This document shows positions 28,301 to 43,300 of a DNA stretch of 64,000 bases, piece by piece (positions within the stretch are counted from its first letter, which is position 1; each line of letters begins with the position of its first letter). The position numbers were made by a program, and so were the translations under genes. The notes below the pieces were generated by a model that had not been told where the DNA came from, searched no databases, and saw only the letters and a program-made list of their open reading frames with translations. This DNA is from JAZBPO01 sp963691775 (GTDB lineage: Bacteria; Pseudomonadota; Gammaproteobacteria; Pseudomonadales; Azotimanducaceae), in assembly GCA_963691775.1 (NCBI GenBank), contig OY829369.1, positions 744,001 to 808,000 of the forward strand, written 5' to 3'.

Positions 28301-31300
28301 AGTTCGCGTTGCCGGTAACGCCAGCGAGGGTCAGATCACCGTCAGCGCTGTTCACCGTGCTCGCCACCGTCAGAGACACCGCACCCATGAGGATGTCGCT
28401 GCCGCCGGTCGTCGCAAGGTCGCCGCCGAGACGCGTCAGCGAAGGATTGGTGGCAGTGTCCAGCGCACCCGCAACGGTCATGTCGTCGCCGGCTTCGTTG
28501 CCGAAGGACACTTCGCCGGAGTTCATGAAGGTCGTGGCCGACTCGAGCGTCGTCGCCGTACCCGGGCCCGCGCCGACGCCGGTGCTCGCGTTGAAGGCGA
28601 TGTCGTAGTCGCCCGTCGCCGTGTTCAGCGTGCCGATGGTCGCACCGTCGGCAATAGTGACGTTGCCGGTCGAACCCGCCGTCTGCAGCGATAGCGTGCG
28701 CGTCGTGCCGTCGATCGACAGGATGTCGATCACGCCGGCGCCGGAGACGATCGAGGAATTCGCCGTCAGGCGCATCGCGCCGAGGTCGATGTCTGCACCG
28801 GCGCTGAGCAGGTCTGCTGCCAGATCCGTCTGCCTGCCCGCCGTGGTGTCCAGACCGCCGTTGAAGTTCTGGACGTCCGTGCCCGTGCCGCCGTTGCCCA
28901 GCACCACCGACGCCGTCGCCGGCGTCAGGTTGTCGTTGTTGAAGACCACCGCGCCCGTCGCCGTACCGCTGCCCAGCAGCGACGCCGTGTAGTCGCCCGT
29001 ACCGGTCGTCAGCGCACCGACCTGGAAACTGCCCGTGATCTGGACGTTGCCCGACGCACCGTCGTTCTGCAGCGTCAGCCCGAAGCCGTTCATGCCATCG
29101 TCGACCGACGCGATCGTGATCGTGTCCGTGCCTGCCTCGATCACCGACGTCGCGCCCAGCGTCGTCCCGTTCAGCACGATCGCGCCGCCCGTCAGATCCG
29201 TGCGCAGCGTGCCCGCCAGCGTCGTGCCCGACGTCGCCACCGTGTTCAGGCCGCCCTCGAAGGTCAGCACGTCGCTGCCGTCGCCGAGCACCACCGCGCC
29301 CGTGTTCGCCAGCGTCGCCGCCGCCGTCACCGTCGTCGTATCGCCCGTGAACTCGAGGGCGTAGCCGCCGCCCGTGCCCAGCGTGCCGATGTTCGTCACG
29401 TCCTCGAAAGCGATCGTCCCGGTCGTCGCCGTCAGCGTCGCCGCCGTCACGTCCACCGTCGACTCGAAGGTCGTACCACCCGAGTTCGTCACCGTCAGCT
29501 GGCCGAGGTCGGCGCCGCTCGCACCCTGGCCCACGCCGCCCGCGACCGTGATCGTGTCCGTCGAGTTCAGGATCAGCGTCTCGGCCACACCGCCCGCCGT
29601 GCCGTCCACGCCCTGCAGCGAGACCACGTTCGCATCGCCCTGACCCACCGTCAGCTGCGCCGCTTCCGCCAGCGTGATGTCACCCAGCGTGATGATCCCG
29701 CCCGCCGAGCCATCGACCACCGACGTACCCGCCACCGCCAGGTTCGTGTCCGCGTCACCCAGCGTGATGCCACCGTTCATCGACGCCACCGTCGAACCCT
29801 GCAGGTTCACCGCACTCGGCAACGTTGCCGTCACGCCGTCCACGAAGGCCGTCGTGCCGCCGCCCGTGAGGGTCAGTGCGCCGGCATTCAGGAAGGTCGT
29901 GTTGCCCGCGATCGAGCTCGCCGCACCCTGGAAGCGCACCGAGTAAGGCTGGTTCGCCGTCGTCAGCGAGTTCGTCGTCGTCACGTTGCCCGTGAAGTCG
30001 ATCAGGCCCGTCGTGCCATTCAGCGCGATGTCGTTCGCCGAGGTGGCCCCGGAGAAGGTCGTGTTCGTGCTGGAGGTCAACGTCAGCGTCGACGCCCCCG
30101 TCACCGAGTTCGTCGCATCACCCAGCAAGATGTTGCCCGTGCCAGCCGCCAGCGACAGCGTGTTGCCGCCCGCCGTCACCTGGCCCGTCGACATGATGTT
30201 GCCGTTCGAGGACGCCAGCGACGTCGCTGAACCCAGCGTCACCGCGCCGAAGTCCATGTTCGTGGCCGTCGTCGAAACCGTACCGTTCAGCGTGACCGTG
30301 CCCCCGGTCTGACCCGTCGTCGACAGACCACCTGTGAAGCTTGAGGTCGTCCCTGCACCACCCACGGTCAGGAAGCCGTCGTTGTCGAAGTTCGTGTCCG
30401 TAGTGACCGTCGCGCCCGCGTTCAGCGCAAGACCGAAGAAGTCCTCACCGCCTGCAACGTCCGTCGTCAGCGTCCCCGCCGTCACCTGACCGTCGAACAC
30501 GTAACCCGAGCTCGTGCCACCGTCCGTGCCGTTCAGGTCTATCGTGTCCGCCGACACGGCGCCGCTGAACACTACGGCATCGTTCAAGCCCGCGCCCGTG
30601 TCCCCGCCGTCAACGATCGTCAGCGTCGTAACGCCAGAAACCGTGGCGCCCGCGATCTGGCCCGTGCCCGCATCAAGCGACAGCGTGTTCGCGTTGCCCG
30701 TCACGCCCGTCAGCGTCAGCACACCGTCAGCGCTGTCCACCGTGCTCGCCGCCGTCAGCGACACCGCACCCATGAGGATGTCGCTGCCGCCGGTCGTCGC
30801 AAGGTCGCCGCCGAGACGCGTCAGCGAAGGATTGGTGGCAGTGTCCAGCGCACCCGCAACGGTCATGTCGTCGCCGGCTTCATTGCCGAAGGACACTTCG
30901 CCGGAGTTCATGAAGGTCGTGGCCGACTCGAGCGTCGTCGCCGTACCCGGGCCCGCGCCGACGCCGGTGCTCGCGTTGAAGGCGATGTCATAGTCGCCCG
31001 TCGCCGTGCCCAGCGTCCCAACGACCAGCGCGTCGAAGATGGTCACGTCACCTGTCGCGCCCGCCTTCTGCAGATTCAGCGTCTCTGCCGCCGTGCCCGT
31101 GATCGACTGCACGTTCAGCACCGCCGCGCCCGACGACAGCGTCGTCGTCGTGCCCGCCTGCAGCGTCGCGTTGCCCACGTCCATCTGCCGCGAGTCGGTC
31201 GAGATATCGCCCGCCAGGAACAGCTCCGGCGCCGTACGCGTTCCTGTCGAGAGACCGCCGTTGAAGGCAAAGGTGTCTGCCGAGTCGTTGCCGATCACCA

Positions 31301-34300
31301 GCGATCCGATGTTCGTGAAGTTCGTATCCGCCGTCAGCGTCCCGCCGTCCAGCAGGCTCAGCGCGTAGCCCGTGCCGACTGCGCCCGCGCCCGTCGTCAG
31401 CGAATCCGCCGTCAGCGAACCGTTGAAGGTCACGTCGCCCGTAGAGTCGCCGTCCTGCACCGTCAGGCCGAAGGTGCCCGTACCGTCCGTCACACGGCCC
31501 AGCGTGATGTTGCCCGCGTCGGAGATCAGGTCCGTCGCCGCCAGCAGCGTCACCAGACCATCCGTGCCTTCCGTAATCGCGCCCGTGCCCAGCGTCATCG
31601 GCGCCGCACCGGTCACGTCGATCGAGCCGCCCACAAACACGCCGTCGCCCGCACCCGTGTTCGCCGCCGTCGCCGTCACCCCGTTCGTGAACACCAGCGC
31701 GTCGCCCGCCGTGTCGCCCAGCGTCGTCGAGCCCGTGTTGGCGAAGGTCACCGCGTTCGTGATCGCGCCACCACCCAGCAGCGACACATCGAAGGCGTCC
31801 GCACCCGTCGCCAGATTCGTCGCCGTCAGATCCGCGTCGAAGGCAATCACAGAGGCATCGGCGGTGTCGTCCAGCGCCACACTCACAGCGTCCACCGCGC
31901 CCGAGAACGTCGCACCGCCCGACTGCGTCACCGTCAGCTGATCCAGCGGGTTCGCGTCCGAACCGATCGTCCCGCTCGTCACCACCGTACCGTTCGTGTT
32001 GAACGCCAGCGTCTCCGCAGCACCACCGAGCGTTCCGATCACGCTCGCCAGCGTCACGTTCGCCGCCGTGTTCGTGCCCAGCGTCAGCGTCACGCCGTCG
32101 GCCAGCACCGCGTCACCGACGTTGATCGCCGTCGCCGCACCACCCAGCGTCGTCGTCGTCTGAACGTTCAGCGTCGTATCCGCGTCACCCAGCGTGATCA
32201 CCCCCGAGTTCACCGACACGATGCCGTTCAGATTGATCGTGTTCGGGATCGTCGCGGCAATGCCCGCAGCGAAAGTCAGCGTGTCGCCACCATCGCCCAG
32301 ATCCAGAATCCCGCCGTTCTCGAACGTCGTCGTACCTGCCACGGTCGTGTTCGTGCCCAGCAGCGCCACGTCATAGGCCGCCGTACCCGCCTCGACAACG
32401 AGCCCACTCGTGATGTTCGTCGTACCCGTGAACACGATGTCCGCGCCCGCCAGGCTGTCCTCAATCGTCAGCGTCGCCACGTCGACCGTGTCGGTCGCCG
32501 TGTCGTCACCGAACGTCACCCCGCCCGACTGCGTGATCGTCAGCACGTCCAGCGGCACCGCGCCCGTGCCCACGTCGTCCGTGAAGGAGACCACGCCACC
32601 CGTGTTCAGCGTCAGCGACTCGGCCCCGACACCCGCCGTGCCCACCAGGCTCGCCACCGTGATCGGCGTAGTCGCACCCGTACCCAGCGTCAGCGAAGCG
32701 CCGTCGGCAAGCTGCGTCGCCGACAGCGTGATCGCGCCTGTCGACGCGCCGCCAATCTGCGAAGCACCGAACACATCCACGCCGCCCGCCGAGTCCAGCG
32801 TGATCACCCCCGCCGCCGCCGACACCGTGCCGTTCACGTCGATCGACGCCACGTCCGTCGCCACCACGCCGCTGGCGAAGGCGTTCACGTCGCCGCCGTC
32901 GCCGAGGGTCAGCGTGCCCGTGTTGTCAAAGGTGGTCAGGGCACCACCCGAAACCGTAGTGCCTCCGTTGAGCTGCAGCGCATAGACGCCCGTGTTCGTG
33001 GTCAGGACCGGAGCCGTCACCTGGCCATCGAACACGTAGGTGGATGCACCGGCGCCAGCGCCGTTCACAGAGATTCCGGTGGTGGCTGTGACCGCACCCG
33101 AGAAGTCCACGGCGTTGCCGGCGCCGTCCTCGGCGTCGACGATGGTCAGCGTGGTGACATCCGCAATCGTCGTGCCGTCGATCTGGCCCGCACCCGCATC
33201 GAGGCTCAGGCCGCTGCCGTTGCCCGTCACCGCTAGCAGGTCAATCACGTTGTTCGTGCTGGTGATCGTGTTCACCGTGCCTGCAGTCAGCGACACAGGG
33301 CCAAGCGTCGTCGTACCCGCCGTGACCAAGTCGCCACCAAGCACCGTTCCCGACGGCGTCGTCCGCGTATTCAGCGTGCCGCCGAAGGTCGCATCGTCTC
33401 CGGTCTCGTTGCCGAAGGACACGATCCCCGAATTGTTGAAGGTCGTATCGGTCGTGATCGACGTCGCCGTGCCGCCCGCCGTGCTCGCGTTGAAGGCGAT
33501 GTCGTAGTCGCCCGTCGCCGTGTTCAGCGTGCCGATGGTCGCACCGTCGGCAATGGTGACGTTGCCGGTCGAACCCGCCGTCTGCAGCGATAGCGTGCGC
33601 GTCGTGCCGTCGATCGACAGGATGTCGATCACGCCGGCGCCGGAGACGATCGAGGAATTCGCCGTCAGGCGCATCGCGCCGAGGTCGATGTCTGCACCGG
33701 CGCTGAGCAGGTCTGCTGCCAGATCCGTCTGCCTGCCCGCCGTGGTGTCCAGACCGCCGTTGAAGTTCTGGACGTCCGTGCCCGTGCCGCCGTTGCCCAG
33801 CACCACCGACGCCGTCGCCGGCGTCAGGTTGTCGTTGTTGAAGACCACCGCGCCCGTCGCCGTACCGCTGCCTAGCAGCGACGCCGTGTAGTCGCCCGTA
33901 CCGGTCGTCAGCGCACCGACCTGGAAACTGCCCGTGATCTGGACGTTGCCCGACGCACCGTCGTTCTGCAGCGTCAGCCCGAAGCCGTTCATGCCATCGT
34001 CGACCGACGCGATCGTGATCGTGTCCGTGCCTGCCTCGATCACCGACGTCGCGCCCAGCGTCGTCCCGTTCAGCACGATCGCGCCGCCCGTCAGATCCGT
34101 GCGCAGCGTGCCCGCCAGCGTCGTACCCGACGTCATCACCGTGTTTAAGCCGCCCTCGAAGGTCAGCACGTCGCCGCCGTCGCCAAGCACCACCGCGCCC
34201 GTGTTCGCCAGCGTCGCCGACGCCGTCACCGTCGTCGTATCGCCCGTGAACTCGAGGGCGTAGCCACCACCCGTACCCAGCGTGCCGATGTTCGTCACGT

Positions 34301-37300
34301 CCTCGAAAGCGATCGTCCCGGTCGTCGCCGTCAGCGTCGCCGCCGTCACGTCCAACGTGGACTGGAACGTTGTCCCGCCCGATTGCGTCACCGTCAGCTG
34401 ATCCAGCTCATTGCCGTCAGCACCGATGGCACCTGTGGCCGTCACGGCACCCGTCGTGTTCAGGATCAGCGTTTCTGCGCCGGCGCCTCCGTTGTCCCCG
34501 AGGACACCCGCCAACGATATCGTGTTCGCGATACCCGTACCGACCGTCAACTGCGCAGCATCTGCCAGATCAATGTCAGCAAGCGTGATGGCGCCCGTCG
34601 ATACACCACCAACAAGCGAAGTGCCCGATACCGCAACGTTGCTATCCGCATCCCCCAGCGAAATCGCAGCCGTGCCCGCCGCCGTCACCGTGCCGTTGAG
34701 GTTCACGACGCTCGGCGCGGACGCCGTCACGCCACCCGTGAAGTTCAGCGCGTCACCGCCGTCACCCAGGGTAAGCGTGCCGCTGTTGTTGAAGGTGGAC
34801 GTGGACGTACCAGCGATGGTGTTCGTCGCGCCCGTGAGCGAGACCGAATACGGGTTCACCTGCGAGACGAGTGCGTTATCGACCGTCAGGTCGCCTTGCA
34901 CGGCGATCGTTCCGCTCGTGTCGGTGAGCGTCAGCGTGTTGGCGTTCACCGCTCCGCTGAACGTCGTGGAGCCGGAATCCAGGATCGTGAGGTCGCCACC
35001 GCTGGCGAGACCCGCGACCGCGACCGTACCTGCAGACCCGCCATCGAGCGTAAGCGCGAACGCGTCGTTGCTCGTGATCGTCCCCGCCGTGAGCGCCGCA
35101 CCGTCCGAATCCAGCGCCGTGTCGGCGATCAGCGTCGCGGTGCCGAGGGTCATCCCTGCCGGCGCCGCGATGTTGCCACCGAGCGTGACCAGACCCGTGA
35201 CCGCCGTCGTCGACACGCCACCGGTGAATGTGGAGCCGATCGTCGACGCACCAATCTGCAGGTCGCCGTTGTTGTCGAAGGCGACCGCATTCGCAATGGC
35301 AAGGCCGCCGAGCAGATCAAGGGTGAACAGATCGTTCACGCCGTCGGCGTCCGCATTGTTGGTCGTGAGCGTGTCTGCGGTGAGGTCGCTGCTGAACGTG
35401 TAGGTCCCGTTCTGCGTACCGCTCAGGTCGACGGACATCGCATCGGAGCTGTTCGTGACCGTGAGGCCGGTCGCATCGACGAGACTGAGCGCGCCGACGC
35501 CGGAGAACGAGTCCAGCGCCACCGCCCCACCGTTGCCATCGAGTGCGAGGTCGAATGTCGCGCCGGTGATCGCACCGGTGGTGAGTGCGCCGGTGCCGGC
35601 CGCGTCCAGCGTGCTGTTGCCGGCAAGCGTGGTGGCGCCCAGCGTGATCGCGGTATCGCCGGCCGTCTGCACCGTGCCGTTCACGACGGTGCTAGCCGGA
35701 TTGGACGCGTTGCCCGCCGTCGTGAGGCCACCCGAGAAGGTCAGCGAGTCGCCGCCGTTGCCCAGCGTCACCGTACCCGTATTGAGGAAGTCGACCGCTT
35801 GCGTGACCGCCGTCGTCGCGCCGTTCAACTCGACCGAGTAGGCCTGACCGAAGGTGATGAGATCGTCGACGTCCAGCGCGCCATCGATCGAAACCGTGCC
35901 CGTAGAGCCGGCCGTATCTTCCTGCAGCGAGAGCGTGAACGCGGATGCACCGTCGGTGATCGCGCCCGTGGAAATGACGGCCGAACCGGACGCCAGCGTG
36001 GTGTTCGCTCCAAGCGTCGCGTCGATCAGATTCATGGCCCGGGAGTCGGTGCGGATCGTACCCGCCAGGTTCAGGCTGTTCGGACCGTTGCGTGTTTCGA
36101 GGCCGCCGTTGAAGTCGAACACGTCGGTTGACGCATCGCCGAGCACCACGGCGCCGTCATTCGTGAAGTCCATGTCGGCCGCGAGCGTCGCGCCGCCGAG
36201 GAGCGAGAGATCGAAGGCCGCTGTGCCCGTGACCAGCGCATTGACGGTCAAGGCGCCGTTGATCGTTAAAGCGCCCGTGGAAGTGTTGTCCTGCACCTGG
36301 AGGGTGAAGTTGTTCGCGCCATCAGTGACGTTCGCGAGCTGAATCGCCCCGGAACCCGACAGCAACGTGGTGTTCGCATCGAGCGTGACCGTGCCGGCCG
36401 CGCCAAGGGTGATGCCGTCGTCACTTGTCTGAATCGTGCCGCCGGTCGAAACCGTGCCCGCCGTCGCCGTGACGCCGCCGTTGAACGTGAGCGCGTCACC
36501 AGAGGTATCGCCAAGCGCAGTATTGCCGGTGTTCGTGAAGCTCACCGCATTCGTGATCGTGCCGCCGCCGAGCAGCGACACGCCGTAGGCCTGTGCACCG
36601 GTGGTGAGGGCTGCAACCGTGACGTCGCCGAGGATGCTCACGTCGCCGGTGCCGCCGGCCGACTGGAGATTCAGCGTCTGCCCAGCACCGGCAACGGAGG
36701 CCACGTTGATCGCACCAGTGCCGGAATTCAGCGTCGCCGTATCGGTGAGCGTCGTCGCACCGAGATCGAGCTGGCCTGCGCCCGTGGTCAGGAGCGTACC
36801 GGCGAGCGACGTGCCACCCGCCGCCGATTGCGAATCGAAGCCGCCCGTGAACTGGGTGCTCGTGCTGTCGATGGTCACCGTACCGATGTTGGCGAGCGTG
36901 GTATCGCCGGCAACGGTGTTGTTCGCACCAGTGAACGCCAGATTGTACGGCTGCGACGCCGTAGCGAGCTGGGTCGAGATCGTCGTGTCGCCGTTGAACG
37001 CGATCGTGCCGGTCGTGTCCGTCAGCGTGACAGTGGACGCAGCAACGCCACCGGCGAAGGTGGCGCCGGCCGAATCGATCACCGTCAGGTCGCCATCGCC
37101 CGCCAGAGAGGCAACGTTGATCGTGCCCGTGTCCAGTGCATCGAGCGTGAGCGCGAAGCCGGCGCTCGTGACGTCGCCGATGGCTACGTTGCCGCCGGCC
37201 GAGTCGAAGGACGTGTCCGCCGTCAGCGTCAGCGCCTGGAGGGTGATGGCGTCGTTCGTCGTCGTGAATGCACCGGCCGCAGTCGTCGTGGACGCCGCAA

Positions 37301-40300
37301 CGTCGAGACCGCCGCCAAAGAAGCCACCGGCATCGAAGATAATGCCGCCCGTATTGTCGAAGTTGCCGAGTCCCGAGACATTCGGGGCCGCGTCGAAGTC
37401 GATGGCGAACGCCTGGGCCGTCGCGGTGACGCTCGTTGCCGTGAGGACGTTCTGGAAGTCGATCAGACCGGTCGTATCGGTCAGCGTGACTGCACCCGCC
37501 TCGACCGTTCCGCCGAGCGTGGTGCCGCCGCTGTCGCGAACCTCGAGCCCGCCGAGGTTGTCGACGGCACTCGTGACCGCGATGGCACCCGTGCCGCCAT
37601 CGAGGACGAGATCGAAACCGCCACCATCGGTGATCGACTGGATGTCGAGCGTTCCGTTCGCCGCATCGATGGTCGAGTTCGCGCCCAGGGTCACGAGGCC
37701 CAGATCGATGTCCGTTGCGGTCGTGGACACGGCACCGGAAATGCTCGTCGTGCCCGGATTGGTCGCATTGCCCGTGGTCGCGAGTCCGCCCGCGTAGAGC
37801 TGGACGTCGTCTGCACCGTCACCGAGCACCAACGATCCCGTATTGAGGAAATTCGTGTCGTTGGTGATCGACACGTTCTCGAGCAGGTTCAGGGTGTAGC
37901 CGGCGCCGAAGGTGGTCAGGGTGCCGACGTCTAGGTCGCCGCGGATCGTTGCCGCCCCAGTGGACGTCACGTTCTGGATCGAGAGCGTGAAGTCGTTGCC
38001 TTCGTCGGTGATGGCATTCGTCAGCAGCGTGCCGTTACCGGTCTCGAGGGCCGCGCTGCCGATAAGCGTGAGGGTCTCGTCAAGGGTCAGGCTCGCGTTG
38101 CCGCCCTGCGTCGTGAGTGTGCCGGCGAGATCGGTTTCCGTGCCTTCGCTGATCGTGCCGGCGCCATTGACCGTCAGACCGCCGTCGAAGGCGCCACCCG
38201 CATCGAAGATGAGGTCCGCGGTACCGGCCGTACCGTCGGTGTTCGAGAAGGAACCCGCGCCCGACACGTCCGGGGCAACGTCGAAATCGACCACGAACGG
38301 AGTGGCGTTCGCCGTCACGCTGCCTGCAGTGAGGACGCCCTGGAAGTTGATCGTGCCCGTCGTGTCGGTGAGCTGGACCGCCCCGTCCACGCTCGCGGCC
38401 TGAGCGAGGGTCGTGCCGGAAGAGTCGACGATCGTCAGTGATGCAAGCGGATCGACGTTGCCGATCGCCGCATTGAACGCGATGGATCCGCCTCCGCTCG
38501 AATTAAGCGAGAGCGCACGTGCCGTGCCGTCGCTGTTGACCGTCGCTGCAGCGCCGAAGGTGATGCCCGTCGCGCCCGTGTCGACCAGCGTAGTATCCGC
38601 GGTCAGCGTCACCGGTGTGTTGAACACCATGGTGCCGCCCGACGCAGTGATCGCGCCGCCGCCGATCGCGAGGGTGGCCGTGCCTGCGCCCGCGTCGTTC
38701 ACCGTGATGGAATCGATCGGGAAGGTGCCGCCGATCGCGCCGTTCAGCGTGACAGCGGCATTGCTCGTGATCGACAGCGCCGACGTCGTGGCGCCGCTGT
38801 TATCGTCGTCGATCGTCGCGAAGTCGATCGCGCCGGTCCCGGTCGAGAACGAAGCGTCGCCGTCGAGGACCAGAGCCTGCTGCAGATCGATTGGGCTGTT
38901 CGTCGTCGTCACGGCACCGGTGATGGTGCTCGTGCCACCGGAGACCGTGAGCCCCCCACCGAAGGCACCACCGGCTTCGAGGATCAATGCGCCCGCAGTG
39001 CTCTGGACCTCGAATTCGCCGTCAAGCGTGACGGCCTCCGCGAAGGACGCACCGGTCGAGTTGGCAATGATCAGATTGTTGAGCGGATTGGTGCCGCCCA
39101 CCACGGCGCCCGCAGCGAAGGTGATGCCCGTGCCGGCGTCGAGCGTGAGCGAGCGGACGCCTGCATCCGCGTCGACCGTGTTGTTGAAGGTGATCGAGCC
39201 AGCGTCGGTGATCACCGTGTCTGCCGTGAGCGTGAATGGCGTATTGAAAACGCTCGTGTTGCCCGAGATGTCGATCGTGCCGCCACCAAAGGTGAACGTA
39301 CCCGTACCGTTGATCGTCAGCGTGTCGATGGGCGTCGTGCCGATTGCACCGGTGACGGTCAGGTCGCCATCGTTCGTGATGATGAGATCAGAGCTCGCCG
39401 CCCCACCGGCTTCGATGATAGTCGCGATGGTGACGGTGTTGCCGCCATCGCTGAACGTCGTGTCGGCCGTGACCTCGATCGCGCCGAAGGTCGTGTCACC
39501 GTTGGTTACCACGGTGTCGCCGTCGAAGGTTGTTGTCTGAGCAGCGAGGTTGCCGCCACTCTCCAGCGTGACGCCGTTGAGCTGAACGCTGCCCCCATTG
39601 GCCGGGTTGAAGGCGTTCTGGATCGAGCTGCCCGCGCCGTTGAGCTCGAGGTCGTAGTTGCCCGCGTTCGCCGTAAGGGTGGTGACGTCCAGATCACCGT
39701 TGAAGCGGAGCGTTGCGCCGGTCGCACCGGTGACATCGGCCGTCGTCGCCGTGCTTGCGTTGGTGACGTCGAGGGAAGCCGCGGAGAGAAGGGTGAAGGT
39801 GTCGGCAGCGGCGAACGCGTTCACGGTCACGACGCCACCGGTACCGGCGTCGAGGGTCAGATCGTTGCCGCCAGCGGTAAGCGTGCCCGTCGAGATGGCC
39901 GCCCCTGCCGCATCTGCGCCTGCATTCGTCGTATCGAGCGTCGTCGTCGTGGCGAGCGTCGCAGCGTTGAGTGAGATGCCCGTGCCGCCCTGGGTCGCGA
40001 CCGTGCCCGCAAGGCTCGTGGTCAGTGGGCTGTCGACGCCGGCCGTACCGCGCGCATCGAGGCCACCCGTGAACTCGATCGAGTCCGTCGCCTCGTTACC
40101 CAGCACCAGTGCACCGGTGTTCTGCAGCGTCGTCGCGCCACCCACCGAGTTCGAGGCAGCCGTGAACGACAGGTCGTAATCGTCCGTCGACGTCACCAGC
40201 GACGCCAGCGTCGTGTCGCCCGCGAAGGACACCGTGCCCGTCGTCAGTTGCAGGTCCGTCGCACCCGCCGTCACTGCACCGTTGAACGTCGTCGAACCCG

Positions 40301-43300
40301 AGCCCGTCAGCGTCAGCGCACCTCCGCCCGACAGCGTCGAGATCGTGAGCACACCCGTCGCGCCACCATTCAGCGTCAGCGCGTTGTTCGACGTATCAAT
40401 GCCGTCCACGCCCACACCGTCCGCGTCGAGCACGTTCAGCACGCCGCCCGCCGTGTCGATCGTCGACGTGCCCGCAAGCGTCACAGGGCCCAGATCAATC
40501 TGCGTGCCGCCCGACGTCAGCACACCGAAGATCGTCGTGCCCGTCGTATCGCCCACATCCACTGCAGCCGTCGTATCCAAACCACCCGTGAACGTCAGCG
40601 CGTCAACCACTTCGTTGCCGAAGGTCACACCGCCCGTGTTCGCAAGCGTCGAGTCCACCGCCACCGTCGTGTTGCCCAGCAGCGACAGCGACAGACCACC
40701 CGACGTCGTCAGCGCGCCCGTGAACGTGTTCGTCGTGCCGTTCGCAAACTCGACCGTGCCCGTCGTCTCCTGCAGATCGACGTTTACCGCCTGCACGTTG
40801 CCGTTGAACGTCGCGTCTTTCGATTCGACCAGCGTCAGATCACCGCCGTCCGTCAGCGATGCCACCGCCACCACGCCGTCCGTTCCCGCATTCAGCGTCA
40901 GCGCGTTCGCACCACCCGTGATTGCGCCCGTCGTCAGCGTCGAACCCGTGCCCGTCGCGCCGTTCTTCGTCGTATCCAGCAGCGTCGTACCACCCAGCGT
41001 CACCGGCCCCGTCACCAGACCCGTGCCGTTCGTGCGCACATTGCCCGACACCGTCACCGTGCCACCCACGCCCGTCGTGTCTACGCCGCCCTCATAAAAC
41101 TGATCCGCCGTCGTGCCGACCAGCGTCAGGGCGCCCGTGTTGTCGAAGGCCACCGCGTTCGTGATCGACGTGCCGCCGTTCAGCGTCAGCGCAAATGCGC
41201 CGTTGCCGTCATTCGCCACGTTCGTCGTCAGCGTCGGCGTCGTCACCACACCATCGAACGTGTACGTGCCGACCTGCGTACCGTTCAGGTCGATCGAACT
41301 CGTCGTCGTCACCGCCCCCGAGAAGTCGACCGCCGTCGTCGTGCTGTTCGCGTCCACGATCACCAGATCGCTCACGTCCGCGACCGTCGTGCCCGTGATC
41401 GAACCGCCCGTGCCCGCATCCAGGCTCAGGCTGCTCCCCGCACCCGTCACCGCGCCCAGCGTCAGCGCACCGTTCGTCGTGTCGATGCTCGACGCGCCCG
41501 CAAGCGTCAGCGCACCAAAGGTCGCCGCATCCGCAGACGTCACCACGTCGCCGTTCAGCGTCACCGTGCCGCCCACGCCCGTCGTGGTCACGCCGCCGTC
41601 GAAGGTCAGCACGTCAGCACCACCAACACCAAGCGTCAGTGCGCCCGTGTTGTTGAACAGCACCGCCGCCGTGTCGATGTTCAGGTTTTCCCCGAACACC
41701 AGGTCCGTCACCGACGTCGTCGTCGTCAGACCATTCGTCGCCGTCGTGTCACCCGAGAACGTGATCGTCCCCGTCGAGGCCGTCAGCGCGATGTCCGATG
41801 CCGAAACCGCATCCGAGAACATCGTGTCCGTCGACGACGTCACCGTCAGCGTCGACGCCGTATCCACCGACGCCACCGCCGTCGAGCCCGTGCCCGCTAC
41901 CAGCGTCAGCGCGTTGCTCGCCGCCGTCAGGGCCTCCGTCGTGATGTCACCCGCACCGGCCCCCGTCGTCACGGTCACCGCCGAGCCTAGCGTCGCTGCA
42001 CCCAGGTCCAGGTTCGTGCCCGTCGTCGCAACCGTGCCGTTCAAGGTCACCGTGCCGCCGACACCCGTAGTCGACAGACCGCCTGCGAACGTGGACGTCG
42101 TGCCCGCACCGGAACCGATGGTCAGTGCGCCGCCATTCAGGAAGCTCGTGTCCTGCGTGATCGTCGCTCCGCCCTGCAAGTCGACCGCATAGGTGCCCGC
42201 AAGGGTCGTCAGCGAGTCGATCGTCGTCGCACCCGCGATCGTCACCGTGCCCGCGGACGCAGCATCCTGAATCTGGAGATCAAACGCGTTCGGGTCATCA
42301 GTCACCGATGCGATGTTGATCGCGCCGCCGCCTGCGATGACGTCGCTGTTCGCGTTCAGCGTGGCCGCAGAAAGATCGATCTGGCCGTTCGCCGCCTGCG
42401 TGGAGAGCAGACCCGCGAGCTCCGTGCTCGACGACGCCGTCGTGCTGACCGCGCCCGCGAACGTCGTCGAATCCGCATCCGCATTACCGAACGACGTGAT
42501 ACCCGTGTTCGTGAACGTCGTGCCCGCGCCGTCGAATTCACTCGTCTGACCGCCTGCGCCAGCGTTCAGGAAGATGTCGTAGCCGGCACCCGACGTGATC
42601 AGCGAACCGATCGTCGCCGCACCCGTGATCGTCACCGTGCCCGTCGCGCCCATGTCCTGCAGCGTCAGCGCGAGCGTGCCGGCGCCGTCGGTGAGCGATA
42701 CGACGTTCAGCGCCCCTGCACCGGAGTCGAGCGTCGCGGCATCAAGCAGCGTCGTGGCACCGAGATCGATCTGCGTATCACCGCTGCTGACGACGCCCGC
42801 AATCTCTGTCGACGTCACGGCCGTCGTATCAAGACCACCTGCAAAGTTCGACGTATCGCCCGCCGCGTCACCGATCTGGACCCGCGTCGTGTTCGCGAAG
42901 GTCGTATCGGAAGCGACCGTCACGCCACCAAGCAGTTCGACGTCGTAGGCACCGTTGAAGGTGATCAGTGAATCCACCGTCAGCGAGCCCTCAATGGACG
43001 CCTGACCAGTAGCTCCCGCCTGCTGCAGCGACAGCCCGAAGTCGTCGGCGCCGTCGGTGACGTTCGCCAGCGTGACTACGCCATCGTTCGCGTTGATCGT
43101 TGTCGCCGCGCTCAGCGTGATCGTGTTCGCAGAACCTGCGCCAGTGAGATTGCCCAGCGTGATGGCCTGGTCGGTCGAACGGATCGTGCCGGCCGTGGAG
43201 ATGCCGCCCTCGGACGCCGTCGCCGACAGACCGCCCACAAACAGCGAGTTGTCGCCCGCACCGTCACCGAGCGTCAGCGCGCCCGTGTTCAGGACGATTG

